A stretch of DNA of 64,000 nucleotides from positions 1 to 64,000 of the forward strand of contig CAJJAX010000009.1 of NCBI GenBank assembly GCA_905182155.1, in the 5' to 3' direction. The stretch's first letter is position 1. Each line of letters starts with the position of its first letter. A program made the translations under genes and the position numbers. This DNA comes from an uncultured Pseudomonadales bacterium. GTDB taxonomy: Bacteria; Pseudomonadota; Gammaproteobacteria; Pseudomonadales; Azotimanducaceae. Below the pieces are notes generated by a model that worked only from the letters and a program-made list of their open reading frames with translations, did no database searches and was not told the origin of the DNA. Shown here piece by piece: positions 36,314 to 46,798 of the stretch.

Positions 36314-39061
36314 ATGAGGATTGCTTTACTGATTGGGATCTACTCGTTTAGCCTTGCCGCTCTGAGTGAACCCGTTAAGGAAAACATCGGGCTCTATGGC
36401 GGGCGCGTCGCGGATATCGCCGCCATTGATAATGCGGGTTCTACCGAAGTACTCATTGCCGTAGATTCTAGCCAGCGCGGTATTTTCAAGTGGGATCCGG
36501 CTGCGGCGCCGCCGAGTTGGTCGTCCATTACTCACCCAGATGACACCGCAATTACGGGCAATGTTCCAGGGTCAGCCGCCTTCATCGAAGCCGACGTCAA
36601 CACTGCCGGTCTTCTGTATGGCGTAATATCCTACAATGCTGACAGTCGCTTTAAAGCCCTTTATGAGAGCAGCAACTACGGAGATCTAACTGGTTCTAGC
36701 GTTTCTTGGACCCCATCATTAGATGGCGCGGGGGCCGCAATTGATGAAGTCTCGGCATTACACGGACACGCATCAGGCATGTACGCAAGTACCCGGGAAG
36801 GCGATATCTATCGAAACACCACGGGCCCGGGCGGTGTTTTCAGCTCGGTCTATAGTCATAGCAGTGGCCATGAGGTCATCGACTTCGCTGTTGTCTCGAG
36901 TAGCTCTGGATATATTGTCACCCGATCTCCCAGCGGATCGATTGCGCTCTGGTCGACTAATTGGGGCGGAAGTAATACCGCTTTAACAGGCATGCTGCCA
37001 ACCGCAGCGCCAATTCAGATTCGCAGTGGTTCGTGCCCCATCAGCGATTGTTCGCTTGAAATACACACCATCGGTGTCGATCCAGCTGACACATCCGGCA
37101 ATACGCTTTACATCGCGGGCTCCTCAACGAATGCTATGGCCTTCAAGAGCACCGACGGAGGCTCTACCTGGAATCAAGGCTGGGATTATCAATGTGGGCA
37201 ATCGAGCAGCGGCTGCCAGGCCTACGATTTCTCCAGAGGTTACCCAAACGGTGATGTCATTAGATTTCGAGGCGTCGCCAGCGCCGGCAATGAAAGTCGC
37301 TACATTTTCATATCCACAGTCGTCCTTGACCTCGACGAAACCACGCCCGCCTGGGAATCGGCTCCTGCATTGAGTTCAACGATCTATCCCTCTGGTAGCT
37401 CGGGTCCCAGCATTATCATGCGCTCTAATGTTAATGACGGCGCGATTGCGATAGATCCGAATGATGACGCTCAAATCTATATTGCGACCGATCTCGCGAT
37501 CGGACAAATTACCCACAACAGTGGTAGTGGGTTTCTAACACCCTCTGGTTTTGAGCTCGGGAATGCCATCGGGATCGAAGGGCTGGTCGTTAATGATCTA
37601 GACTATTTCGAAAACTCGCCGACAGATAAAACGCTTTGGGTGGTCACCAAAAGCGGGGCAGGTTTTGCTCGCGGCTACGACCCAACAGACCCTGCCAGCG
37701 TTGCCGACGCCTCGGGTTGGGTATTCCCAATTTACGTTGGCGGCGATGGCTCACCCCCCAGAACCGTTGCGATAGACCCGAACGACAAGTCGCTCGCGCT
37801 CATCGGAACCAGCCGCTTATATCGCAACGATCGAGCGGACGGCGCCGTCGACCTTGTTGATGTCGCGATCAATTGGACGGCCGTTTTTGACCCAAGTAAC
37901 AGCAGCTATTCCGGCCCTGGGCTGCCCCTCGAGAGCGATCGGGTTGAGCGAAGCTACACCACATCGGTTGAGTGGCAGACCTCGAGCAGTGGTTCCTGTG
38001 ATCGGGTCTACCTCTCGGTGGCCAATACAGATACTGGCCTTGAAGGCGGCATATTCTACTCAGACGATGACGGCCTGAGCTGGCAGGTTGACACGTTGAA
38101 CTCGGGTTCAGGGCTTCTAAAAATGCCGGTCAATGCGTTGCTATCTAATGATAATTTTCTTTGGGCCGCTGTCGGCGATCGCGAAGGGCGTACTGCAGAG
38201 ACCGGGATTCGCGCCAGGGTCAGCCTTTGTGGAAGTTCTGCTTGGTGGAAGCCAACGCACTCGACAGATACCGTTTTTGCCGCCTTACAAAATGACTACA
38301 TCACCGCGCTAGATGGTGTTGCCGTAACCTCGGGGCCCTATGACGCCGTAATCTATGTGACCAGCGAAGCCAACGTTTACAAAGGACAAAAAGAAAGTAG
38401 CAGTACCTGTACAGCCTCCGGGTTTGATTGCTGGCAATTCTCTGATGTAAGCCCGACCGCATCGCATTCGGGCTTCAGCGCAGTCGCGCTAGAGCCCTCT
38501 GATGCGGATCACGTCTGGGTCGCCTACGATAACTGTATTGTTGAATCTCTCGATGGCGGACTCACCTGGTCAAGTTTTGGTGGGTCCTGCACGGACGATC
38601 ATGAAACCGTCAAAGTTTTAGTCTATGACGATCTCATATCCGGCACAGAAGGCGGCGCATTTGCATACGTTGGCAAGAGCAATCCGGCGCCCCAAGCCAA
38701 CTGTGCTGTCACCGGGTTTACCTACGACATCGACGGAGACAGTCAGATTACCCCACTGACCGATGGCCTCTTGATCATCCGTCATCTCTTCGGCTTCACG
38801 GGCGATGCCTTAACAAGTAATGCGGTCGAACCAGAAGCCACCCGGAACGATGCAGAAATCGGCACGTACCTAACCGACTACCACACGGCCTTGGATATCG
38901 ATGCGGACAGCAGCATCAAACCGTTAACAGATGGCTTAATGCTGATTCGCTATTTCTTTGGTTTTCGAGGCGACACGCTCATTGCCAATGCCGTTGGTGA
39001 AGGTGCCATTAGAAAAAGCGCTGAGCAAATACAAACCTGCATCGAGGCCAACACACTTTAG
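36314..39061 (+). CDS. Large secreted beta-propeller (BNR/sialidase-like) protein with dockerin-like C-terminus
   Basis: The start is the ATG at 36314 with GGGGAG 7 bases upstream, giving 915 residues; the track start is 28 codons early. A signal peptide (ALLIGIYSFSLAALSEP) is followed by repeated blades with Asp-box-like SxDGGxTW motifs (STDGGSTWN, SDDDGLSWQ, SLDGGLTWS), as in sialidase-type or photosystem-stability-factor-like propellers. The C-terminus holds two calcium-loop repeats, DIDGDSQITPLTDGLLIIRH and DIDADSSIKPLTDGLMLIRY, each ended by FGF.GD. These are dockerin-like. It probably binds or processes an extracellular glycan or protein, but no catalytic set is visible. Confidence 0.82.
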   Translation: MRIALLIGIYSFSLAALSEPVKENIGLYGGRVADIAAIDNAGSTEVLIAVDSSQRGIFKWDPAAAPPSWSSITHPDDTAITGNVPGSAAFIEADVNTAGLLYGVISYNADSRFKALYESSNYGDLTGSSVSWTPSLDGAGAAIDEVSALHGHASGMYASTREGDIYRNTTGPGGVFSSVYSHSSGHEVIDFAVVSSSSGYIVTRSPSGSIALWSTNWGGSNTALTGMLPTAAPIQIRSGSCPISDCSLEIHTIGVDPADTSGNTLYIAGSSTNAMAFKSTDGGSTWNQGWDYQCGQSSSGCQAYDFSRGYPNGDVIRFRGVASAGNESRYIFISTVVLDLDETTPAWESAPALSSTIYPSGSSGPSIIMRSNVNDGAIAIDPNDDAQIYIATDLAIGQITHNSGSGFLTPSGFELGNAIGIEGLVVNDLDYFENSPTDKTLWVVTKSGAGFARGYDPTDPASVADASGWVFPIYVGGDGSPPRTVAIDPNDKSLALIGTSRLYRNDRADGAVDLVDVAINWTAVFDPSNSSYSGPGLPLESDRVERSYTTSVEWQTSSSGSCDRVYLSVANTDTGLEGGIFYSDDDGLSWQVDTLNSGSGLLKMPVNALLSNDNFLWAAVGDREGRTAETGIRARVSLCGSSAWWKPTHSTDTVFAALQNDYITALDGVAVTSGPYDAVIYVTSEANVYKGQKESSSTCTASGFDCWQFSDVSPTASHSGFSAVALEPSDADHVWVAYDNCIVESLDGGLTWSSFGGSCTDDHETVKVLVYDDLISGTEGGAFAYVGKSNPAPQANCAVTGFTYDIDGDSQITPLTDGLLIIRHLFGFTGDALTSNAVEPEATRNDAEIGTYLTDYHTALDIDADSSIKPLTDGLMLIRYFFGFRGDTLIANAVGEGAIRKSAEQIQTCIEANTL

Positions 39062-39107
39062 GCTAACTGAAGACAGATCTAAGGTGGTTTACGCGCTCCG
39101 AGGTGCG

Positions 39108-39149
39108 GCCCTGGTGTGCTGGCATATTGCCGCAGTCACAGCCTTTTTT
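39108..39149 (+). terminator. Possible terminator after the beta-propeller gene
   Basis: A bulged stem formed by GGTGTG/CACAGCC, with an inner GGC/GCC hairpin, is followed by TTTTTT (39144-39149). The stem is imperfect, so this is tentative. The rest of the gap 39062-39367 shows nothing recognisable. Confidence 0.35.
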
Positions 39150-39367
39150 ATCAACGACGCTAAACGCGGATTCGGTTGACTCGGTCGTTGGCCCTCATGC
39201 TAGAAGTTGATCCCTTTCCCGATGCTTCAATCGCTCGATCACTAATTTCCATGCGAGCAGCCGTGCAGAAAGTCAGATGCCAACCATCTTATTGGTCCAT
39301 TGCCGCCAATCCCAATGCATCAATTGAACGCTTTTCAAACAACCTCTAAAGAGACTTAATGCTTTTG

Positions 39368-40607
39368 TTACGCCGCGGTCAAGAACGGCGGGAACCAGTT
39401 ACATGAGACAACCGCCTCATCGCCTTCATAAACCCTCAGCCCCATAAGATAGGGTCCATTTGGCACCGGCAGCCAGTTGGCGATATCGACTGGCCGCGTC
39501 GCACTAACCGTGATCGTTAGACTGCCATCATCATCATAAAAAAGTCCCGGGGTGCGGTCGCTAATCGACCAACGATCGATTTCGTTTTCAACCAAATACA
39601 AATCTGTGCCGTAGGCCGTTAAAGACCAGAAGCCGCGACAAGGCGGCAGGTTGTCGGCTTCAAACCGTAACTGTAGGGTTCGTGCGCCCTGTAGCGCGTC
39701 GCCATCTGAATCATGCTGGGCAATATAAGACCGATTCTCCATCGCTTGATGGCCGCCCAGTCCAAACTTCGCGCCAGCCGCGCGCTTTAGAATATCCCCG
39801 TCAAATCCGCTCGCTCCCTTACCCGTGCGCCAGCCATTCTTGTCAACATTGTCCGCGCCATTGAATCCTAAGATCCGCTTTTCGCCTGCTTCAACGCCGG
39901 CCATAAGCTGCTCGACAGGGACCCCCGACGGGTCATCAACGATGGTCTGCGCCGCCCCGTGAGAGTTTTGGGTGCCAAGGCGCGGGAGGATCCTTCGCGA
40001 TGTAGCGCTTTAGCTCAGAATAAAATTCAGCGCCTGATTTCCCAATCTCAGTTGCCCGACCGGCTCGCGCAGTGCGCTCAAAAGGATGCGAGGCGGGTGC
40101 GAGCACCTCAATTGCGCGCTGAAGGCTTCGCGCCTTGATCAAATCTTCGGGGGACTCAACCAAAACCCGAAGAATAACCCAAGCGGTAGGCGTGCCAAGG
40201 GTCACGACCTCACTGTCATCATTTGATGGGGGCCTTGTCGGGTCAAGGGTGACCCGAACCCGAGTTCCGTTCACCCCATGGTGCCGACGACAAACATAAG
40301 CCACATGGGTAAACGCATCGAGGATCATGACATTCCAGTATCGGTCCACATGATCCATTGGCGGCACTTCAATCGTGAGATCCCCATGCCGCAAGTCGTA
40401 CCAAGCAGATGAGTAGAGCGTATCGTTATTCGGCACAACGATGGCGCGGTCACTAGGCGTTGCTAGGTCATCGATATGGTTCATCGTGCCCGTGTCAGAC
40501 CGAGAACAAAGCAGCAATCGGGTCCTATGGACAGAGACGATCGGAAACCCCCAAACGTAAGCTTCCGCCGCAGGTGACAGGTCTAATTTAGAAGGGGTAT
40601 TCGGCAT
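39368..40607 (-). CDS. DUF1254/DUF1214 domain protein, single frameshift
   Basis: The N-terminal part (DUF1254) has AEAYVWGFPIVSVHRTR, VPNNDTLYSSAWYDL and YWNVMILDAFTHV. The C-terminal part (DUF1214) has GFWSLTAYGTDLYLVENEIDRWSI and NWLPVPNGPYLMGLRVY. The frame breaks in the G-rich stretch at 39951-39959; removing one base joins LSRG to AQTIVDDPSGVPVEQLMAG. Restored length is about 412 residues. Proteins of this family are widespread in marine bacteria, usually exported; here no clear signal peptide is seen. Function unknown. Confidence 0.88.
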
Positions 40608-41096
40608 CTTTAAACTACTGACTCAATTGCTGCTGTGATCGTAGTGTAATGCAAAGGTTAAATAATTAATTCCCACGAACGACAAATCGACAACTGTCCT
40701 GATGGGCAATTGCGCTGAAAAACGAGCACACTGATCGCAAGAAATCAGCGAAGATACCGAATCAAGTATCTGGACTTGCTCACTAGTCGTAGACGGGCCA
40801 CCACAGATTTAAACCTCAGCTGGGTTTGATCAAGACCGCAATAGTACGCCTCAACGACCCAATGGCACCGACCGTCAATGAGGGTCTTTTCGAGACCAAC
40901 TTTAACCACAGGTCTTGACAGGCCAGGTAACCAAAAACGTTAGGATCCGCTGGAATCGCTTCAATTAAGAAATTGAACCGCTGTTCCGGGTATCTGCACT
41001 CACGCAACGCCCCTTCACCGCTGCCACCGGGATCTGCTAGGCTTTAAATTAACCAGGTGAAAGGCCTGCATCAGAGTAACTCAAGAGCACAACGCA
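40608..41096. other. Gap without recognisable genes
   Basis: I see no family-like protein in any frame. This interval must contain the promoters of the DUF1254 gene (minus) and the hydratase (plus), which are divergent, but no clear -35/-10 pair stands out. Confidence 0.45.
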
Positions 41097-41837
41097 ATGA
41101 CTGATATCCTTCGAGAAGACCGAGCCCAAGGCATTACCATCCTAAGCCTGAACCGACCCGAGGCACTTAATGCCCTCAGCCCCGCTTTGTTCGTGGCCTT
41201 GCGATCAGAAATTGACCGCATTGCCCAAGAAACAGAATCCGTGGGCTGCGTGATCCTACGCGGAGAAGGCCGGTCATTTTCAGCCGGCAATGATCTAAAA
41301 GCGATCCAGGCAGGGCAAAAGCCGCCGTCCGCTCACTTTCAGGCAGAAACCCTCGAGGCGATCGAGCGCCTGCCCCAACCCGTCATTGCTGCGGTTCAGG
41401 GACATTGTTACACCGGGTCCTTGGAGCTGGCATTGGCTTGCGATCTGATGATCACCGGTGAATCTGCCAAGCTTGCCGACACCCATGGCAAGTGGGGCAT
41501 GGCGCCAACCTGGGGCATGAGTCAACGTCTGCCAAGACGCATTGGTGTGGTGAAGGCCAAAGAAATGATGTTCTCCGGACGAACAATCAGCGGTCAGGAA
41601 GCCGTCGATCTTGGGATCGCCAACCTGTGCGTGCCCGATGACGATCTGCTTAACGCCGCGATCGAGATGGCAGAAAGCTTTACCCGAAACTCCTGGCACA
41701 CCCTGCGCGCAGATAAGGCCCTAATCAATGTGGGACAAAACCATTTTTTAAATGACGGCTTGATTGAAGAGCGCGAAAACGGACCTGGGGTCGCACCCGA
41801 TATGAATGATCGCCTCAAGGCGGGCTTTAAGCGTTAG
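41097..41837 (+). CDS. Enoyl-CoA hydratase/isomerase family protein
   Basis: This 246-residue crotonase-superfamily protein has LNRPEALNALS, the first oxyanion-hole segment FSAGNDLKAIQAG, and the second in GHCYTGSLELALACDLMI, where Glu in SLELALACD sits at a catalytic position. WGMAPTWGMSQRLPRRIG follows. Hydration of enoyl-CoA or isomerisation is expected. It lies 65 bases upstream of the GST-like gene on the same strand and may be co-transcribed with it. Confidence 0.92.
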   Translation: MTDILREDRAQGITILSLNRPEALNALSPALFVALRSEIDRIAQETESVGCVILRGEGRSFSAGNDLKAIQAGQKPPSAHFQAETLEAIERLPQPVIAAVQGHCYTGSLELALACDLMITGESAKLADTHGKWGMAPTWGMSQRLPRRIGVVKAKEMMFSGRTISGQEAVDLGIANLCVPDDDLLNAAIEMAESFTRNSWHTLRADKALINVGQNHFLNDGLIEERENGPGVAPDMNDRLKAGFKR

Positions 41838-41902
41838 GCTGTCGGGGTCAAGGCCGAAAGCACGAGCATGACGGGAAGGGCAATAACAATAGGATAAAAG
41901 TT

Positions 41903-42609
41903 ATGACGCGTCTCACCGTTTATCATTTACCCGGCCGCTGGGGCCTGCCTAGCGTCAGCCCATTTTGCCTCAAACTCGATGCCTTCTTACGAATGGTTGA
42001 AATTCCGCACGAGGCAATCACCGCAGCAACCCCTTTCGGCGGACCTAAAGGCAAAGCACCCTGGATCACCTTGGATGGCGAAACCCATGGTGATTCATCA
42101 CTGACTATTGAGCGTCTAAAGACCGTCTACAGCGTCGATCCAGACCGGCATTTAAGCCGCAACGCGCGCGGGACTGCGGTCACAATCGAGCGACTCATTG
42201 AAGAGAACTTGTACTGGGCCATGGTCTTTGATCGCTGGTGCCGACCTGAAAATTGGGCAATACTCAAAAACTCGATCCTAGGTGATATCCCCCAACCCAT
42301 GCGCTCATTGCTTGCGCCTTTTGCCAGGCGCTCTGTTAAAAAGCAGCGAGATTTGGCTTGCGGGTATGGCGCACGTTCGGTGCTTATTGCGATGACGTCT
42401 GCCTTCGAATTCATAACTAGAACAATCCTATTTTTTTGGCGACCTGCCCAGTCTGACGGACGCGACGGTCTATTCATTGTTGGCCAACATCTACCATGTT
42501 GACTTCAGCAGTCCCATGAAAGCAGACATCGAAAACGCCAAAAACTTGGTACCCTTTCTGGCGCGATTCAAAGCTGCGTATTACCCCGACACCCCAAACC
42601 ATCCGTAGC
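41903..42609 (+). CDS. Glutathione S-transferase family protein, frame broken
   Basis: The N-terminal thioredoxin-like part is intact: SPFCLKLDAFLRMVEIP, and GKAPWITLDGETHGDSSLTIE with the Ser-Ser contact after the usual Pro. From about 42350 the frame is lost; the family C-terminus then reads on in another frame as GDLPSLTDATVYSLLANIYHVD to a stop at 42607-42609, well past the track stop at 42502. At least two indels lie in 42350-42440. The restored protein is about 235 residues and resembles metaxin-like GSTs found next to enoyl-CoA hydratases. Confidence 0.85.
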
Positions 42610-42964
42610 AGCGGCGCCAACCTAAACCCAAGCATCGCGTTACCCCCCTCTAGTCAGGTTACATCGCCCGCCGCGTTGTTTCTCACGCAAAGCGATCAAG
42701 CCGTTGGTGCGTCCAGCATCTGATCTTCTGCTAGTCGCTGAAGGTCTTAATGACGGCTCACCACAAGACAATGTTCATGACCAAAGTTTTCAACCCTCAA
42801 CGAAGGCGTCGATCACCTGCACGGCACCGAAGCGGCGGATTCAGAGGCTGAGCCTTGCCGTCTTGGTGATCGGCACTCGGGTGATTTGACGCCCAAGCGC
42901 GTGATGGCTATCTTGATCGACCCAACCATTGTCTAAGCGGCAGCGAGGCCAAGAAGGAAGCGAC
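42610..42964. other. Gap with a 50-codon open stretch of unclear nature
   Basis: From about 42787 one plus-strand frame stays open for about 50 codons (FSTLNEGVDHLHGTEAAD, then LTPKRVMAILIDPTIV and a stop near 42938). It has no start codon in frame and I recognise no family. Chance is a fair explanation. The AAGGAAG ribosome site of galM closes the gap. Confidence 0.3.
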
Positions 42965-43999
42965 ATGACCATCACCAAAATAAGCTTTGGCGAATCACCT
43001 GAAGGCGCACCGGTTGATCTGTATCGGCTCGAAAACAGCCAGGGCCTAAAGGCACAAATTTTAACGTTTGGCGCGACGCTCAAACTGGTGACTGTACCGA
43101 ACGAGCAGGGCGAGGCGGTTGATATCACCCTTAGCCGCGAGACCCTGGATCAATATGCTGGCGAGGCCTGCTACTTCGGCGCGACCATCGGGCGCGTCGG
43201 TAACCGCATTGCTCAGGGGCGCTTCACATTAGATAGCGCCGACTACCAACTGGCGACCAACAACAACGACCTCAACCACCTGCATGGCGGCAACGTCGGC
43301 TTCGATCGAAAGCTATGGTCTGCGGAGGCCACCGAATTACCTGATGGCAGCAGCGTGCGTCTATGGCGGACCAGCCCCGATGGCGAAGAGGGCTACCCCG
43401 GAACCGTTCAAGTCGAAGTCACCTATACGCTGTCGGACGACAACCGCTTGCGCATTGCGTACCAAGCGACAACTGACCGGGCAACCCCTGTGAACTTAAC
43501 TAACCATGCCTTTTGGAATCTGGCGGGTGCTGGAGACTCGATCCTTGGCCACGAACTCACGCTGCACGCAAGTGCTTACCTGCCCATTGACGAAGCCTTG
43601 ATTCCGACCGGGGCGCGTCTTGCCGTGGCAGGGACCCCAATGGACTTTACCGAACCCCACGCTGTGGGCGCGCGTATTGAGCAGGTGCCGGGTGGCTATG
43701 ATCACTGCTACATCCTCGATCGAAAAGACTCGGGATTAAGTCTTGCCGCAGAACTGTTTGACCCCAAAAGCGGGCGGCGGATGACGGTTGAGACGACCGA
43801 GCCAGGCATCCAGTTTTACAGTGGCAATTTCCTCGATGGCAGCCAGTCAGCACGCGGCAACGTGTTCAAGCAGCATGGCGCCCTTTGCCTGGAGACTCAG
43901 CACTTCCCGGATGCTGTTAACCAGCGGTCCTTTCCCTCGGTCATTCTAAGGCCAGAAGAAACCTACCGGCAGACAACGGTGCATACGTTTAGCTGGTGA
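42965..43999 (+). CDS. galM: Aldose 1-epimerase (galactose mutarotase)
   Basis: The start is set at the ATG at 42965 with AAGGAAG 5 bases upstream; the track starts 12 codons earlier. The 344-residue product has NNNDLNHLHGGNVGFDR and NLTNHAFWNLAG with the two active-site histidines, GYDHCYIL, IQFYSGNF, and CLETQHFPDAVN with the catalytic Glu. It interconverts alpha and beta anomers of hexoses such as galactose and glucose. It lies alone, without other galactose genes. Confidence 0.94.
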   Translation: MTITKISFGESPEGAPVDLYRLENSQGLKAQILTFGATLKLVTVPNEQGEAVDITLSRETLDQYAGEACYFGATIGRVGNRIAQGRFTLDSADYQLATNNNDLNHLHGGNVGFDRKLWSAEATELPDGSSVRLWRTSPDGEEGYPGTVQVEVTYTLSDDNRLRIAYQATTDRATPVNLTNHAFWNLAGAGDSILGHELTLHASAYLPIDEALIPTGARLAVAGTPMDFTEPHAVGARIEQVPGGYDHCYILDRKDSGLSLAAELFDPKSGRRMTVETTEPGIQFYSGNFLDGSQSARGNVFKQHGALCLETQHFPDAVNQRSFPSVILRPEETYRQTTVHTFSW

Positions 44000-44211
44000 G
44001 GTTGAGACCTAAAGACAACGCCCGCGACAGGCGGTCTATAAGACGTCAAGGGGTCAAGGGGTCAAACCAGCCCGATTCCGTTAATCTTTGAACCGCTCGG
44101 GCTTTAAAACACTGCAGTACCGCCTCAGTATTGATAGCCGTATCAACCAGCCCCCGTACCAAGGCAAGATACTGGACACTCGGCGATTCACCGAACGAAA
44201 TAAATTAAGCC

Positions 44212-45300
44212 TCAATCGAGCGATACGACAAAGGCCTGATCGGGCCTCGCACCGGACAGAACCTCCTGAAAGGTTCGCTCAACGTCTGTTCGGCCAACGC
44301 GATGGTTAATCGCGACCCAGCCATCGACTACCGCCAAAAAGGCCTGCCAGGCCGTATTCAGCTCCGCCTGGAATTTCTGCGGGCCCCAGTCTTGATTTCG
44401 CTTCTGGATCTGATCGGGCGCAAAGAACATTTTGGGTTTAGCGCCGGGTAAAACACTCGGCGGCTGACCATCACGGGATTCCCAATGCGTAATCCCCACC
44501 CCGCAACTGCACAGCATATGGTCGCCAAAGTGGTGATGTAACGTCTCGAGCACCTGCCGATTTCCGGCCATATCCACAAAGGCCACTTTTTCGCTCGCAT
44601 CAAGCGTGTCCAACGCGTCATAAGCAACCACTTGATCATACAGATTCAAACTTTCGACAAAGGCTTTGTTCGCCGCAGAGGTTAACCCCGTGACTTTTAG
44701 GTCACGATTTTTACGCAGTAAAAATGCTAGGCCAAAAGATGTTTTGCTAGAAGCGCTGGAGAGGATGATATTGCTCGCACCAAAATGATCGTTATCATCG
44801 AGGTAGTCATCAAGGACAAATGAGGTGGTAAACAACGGTCGGTAGATCATTTGGTGATCGTCGAATTGGCGGTCGAACCCATTGCCCGCATTCATAAGCG
44901 AATAATTGTTGTAAACCCCGGGCAATGCCTGCCGGTGGGCCGCGCCATCGGTAAACCCACGCGCCGTGACGTGCGCGGGCTCAACAACCAGATACGAGGC
45001 CATCGGAAAATAGCCGTAGAACTCATCGCCGACGTTTAAGCCGCTATCGTTTTCAGCAACCACCGTGCCTTTGCCCCAGACCGGTATTCGGCCCCAATCA
45101 CCCTCTGCTGGGAAGAACTGCCAATAGCCGATCATATCGCCCGCGACGCCATAGGTAATGTTGTTTGCGGTCAGTGCGAATTTATCGACGGTTAAAACCG
45201 CCTCACCCGCAGCAGGCGACAAGGTTGCCAGCGCCGGCACTTCAATGACCCGCGTGGTGCCTAAGGCCGCTCGGGCCACTTCAAAACTGTAAGCGCTCAT
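44212..45300 (-). CDS. DUF2855 family protein
   Basis: The start is the ATG at 45300, preceded by AGAGGA; the track ORF adds 11 residues. The 362-residue product matches DUF2855 throughout: NNITYGVAGDMIGYWQFFPAEGDWGRIPVWGKG at the N-terminus, YGYFPMASYLVVEP, FTTSFVLDDYLDDNDHFGA and LSSASSKTSFGLAFLLR. The fold resembles medium-chain dehydrogenases lacking a normal glycine-rich loop. Function is not established. Confidence 0.92.
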   Translation of the reverse strand: MSAYSFEVARAALGTTRVIEVPALATLSPAAGEAVLTVDKFALTANNITYGVAGDMIGYWQFFPAEGDWGRIPVWGKGTVVAENDSGLNVGDEFYGYFPMASYLVVEPAHVTARGFTDGAAHRQALPGVYNNYSLMNAGNGFDRQFDDHQMIYRPLFTTSFVLDDYLDDNDHFGASNIILSSASSKTSFGLAFLLRKNRDLKVTGLTSAANKAFVESLNLYDQVVAYDALDTLDASEKVAFVDMAGNRQVLETLHHHFGDHMLCSCGVGITHWESRDGQPPSVLPGAKPKMFFAPDQIQKRNQDWGPQKFQAELNTAWQAFLAVVDGWVAINHRVGRTDVERTFQEVLSGARPDQAFVVSLD

Positions 45301-45478
45301 TATCTTAAATCCTCTTTTAAAAAAACAGCACACCCATCGCTGAACGACAATGATGCGTCATGATCTTCAATGACCGCACTGCAATCGATCTCGATCGTGC
45401 TCGCCAAAGCCCCAGTGCGCTGAGCAGGAAAGCGATCCCACCACGGCTTTAATCAAAGCGCCGCATCCGGCGCTTATT

Positions 45479-46798
45479 CTAAATGGTCTTGGCCTTCAAT
45501 ACTGCGACCGCTCGGAAAACTCGGAGGAAGTTGCCGCCCCAAATTTTATCAACCTCCTCGGCACTGTAGCCCCGTGCCAGCAGTCCCGCGGTCACATTGA
45601 ACGCCTCGCTGGCATCATTAAAGCCGGTAATGCCACTGCCGTGGTTGAAGTCCGTACCAATCCCCACATGATCGACCCCGATACGGTCCGCAATATAGTC
45701 AATGTGATTGATGACATCATCAATGCTACCGGGCCCCAGCAGATCGCTCACCGTGGTCAGAAATTTTTGTTGCACCGACTCGTCTTTGATCTCCCAATAC
45801 AGCTCGAACGGATAATAGAAATCCTCTTGTATGCCCGCAGCTCGGCGCGCCGCGCGAATGCCTCGATCGAGTTCCTGATCAGACGAATCAAACAGATAGC
45901 CTCTAAAAGGCGCGACATGAATCACGCCGCCGGTTGCCCCAATTCGATCGATTTCCGCATCCGATAAATTACGGCTGACGTTAGAGAGTTGCCAAACATT
46001 AGAGTGGCTTGCGATCACCGGCGCGTCGGACAAGGCCAGAACTTGCAGGGCAGCGGCTTTTGAGAGTTGCGAGATATCGATGATGCCGCCAAGGGCATTA
46101 ATTCTTGTAACGGCGCTTTTACCCAATGCGGATAAGCCGCCATGCTCGGCAGCCACTTCATGCTTGCCGGTTTCACCGTCAAATACAGGCCGGGAAGAAT
46201 CGGCAAAGTCATTGTGGCCCATATGGGTGAGGGCAAAGACGCGCACGCCCGCTGCGTAAAATTCATCTAACCCGGACACCGCTGTGCCCAGGATTCTGGC
46301 GTTCTGAAAGCCGAGGATGAGCGCGCCTTTACCCTGTTCATGCGCCGCAACCAGGTCTTCGGCCGTCTTTGCTAAAACAAGATTATTGATTGGGTCATCG
46401 GTCATTGCGAGCACGGCGTTCAGCTTTGCATCGGCGATCGCTCGGGCCTCGGCATAGCCTTCTGCATTTCTGGGACCCGGGCCCACGGCAATCGACATGA
46501 CCACAGCGTCAACACCGCCAACCTGCATTTTTTCGGGCGAAACTTTCGATAACCCATCATCACCCACATACCGTGATTCTTTGCCCGGAATTTCGATATC
46601 GGCATGGGCGTCCAGAACCAAAGCCTTCGCATGAATGCCCTTGGCCAGAACGGTTTGTTCTAATGCATTCGACGCGGCGCTGACAGCGCTCGGCGCAGGC
46701 ATCACCTCTGTCGTCGAGGTCTCTTGGGGCGCGGGTGAACAACCAGCAATAAAAATCGCAGCGAGCAGGCTGCACAAAATAGACTGAGCTTGAGTCAT
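45479..46798 (-). CDS. Membrane dipeptidase (peptidase family M19), lipoprotein
   Basis: This 439-residue protein starts with a lipoprotein signal (LLAAIFIAGCSPAP), so it is anchored in the envelope. The zinc site of renal-dipeptidase-like enzymes is visible: LVLDAHADIEI (HxD), VFALTHMGHNDFADSS and VIASHSNVWQLSNVSRNLSD, then HVGIGTDFNHGSG near the C-terminus. It should cleave dipeptides, possibly including D-amino-acid-containing ones, which would fit with the D-aminoacylase-like enzyme at 28660, though the two are 15 kb apart. Confidence 0.92.
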   Translation of the reverse strand: MTQAQSILCSLLAAIFIAGCSPAPQETSTTEVMPAPSAVSAASNALEQTVLAKGIHAKALVLDAHADIEIPGKESRYVGDDGLSKVSPEKMQVGGVDAVVMSIAVGPGPRNAEGYAEARAIADAKLNAVLAMTDDPINNLVLAKTAEDLVAAHEQGKGALILGFQNARILGTAVSGLDEFYAAGVRVFALTHMGHNDFADSSRPVFDGETGKHEVAAEHGGLSALGKSAVTRINALGGIIDISQLSKAAALQVLALSDAPVIASHSNVWQLSNVSRNLSDAEIDRIGATGGVIHVAPFRGYLFDSSDQELDRGIRAARRAAGIQEDFYYPFELYWEIKDESVQQKFLTTVSDLLGPGSIDDVINHIDYIADRIGVDHVGIGTDFNHGSGITGFNDASEAFNVTAGLLARGYSAEEVDKIWGGNFLRVFRAVAVLKAKTI

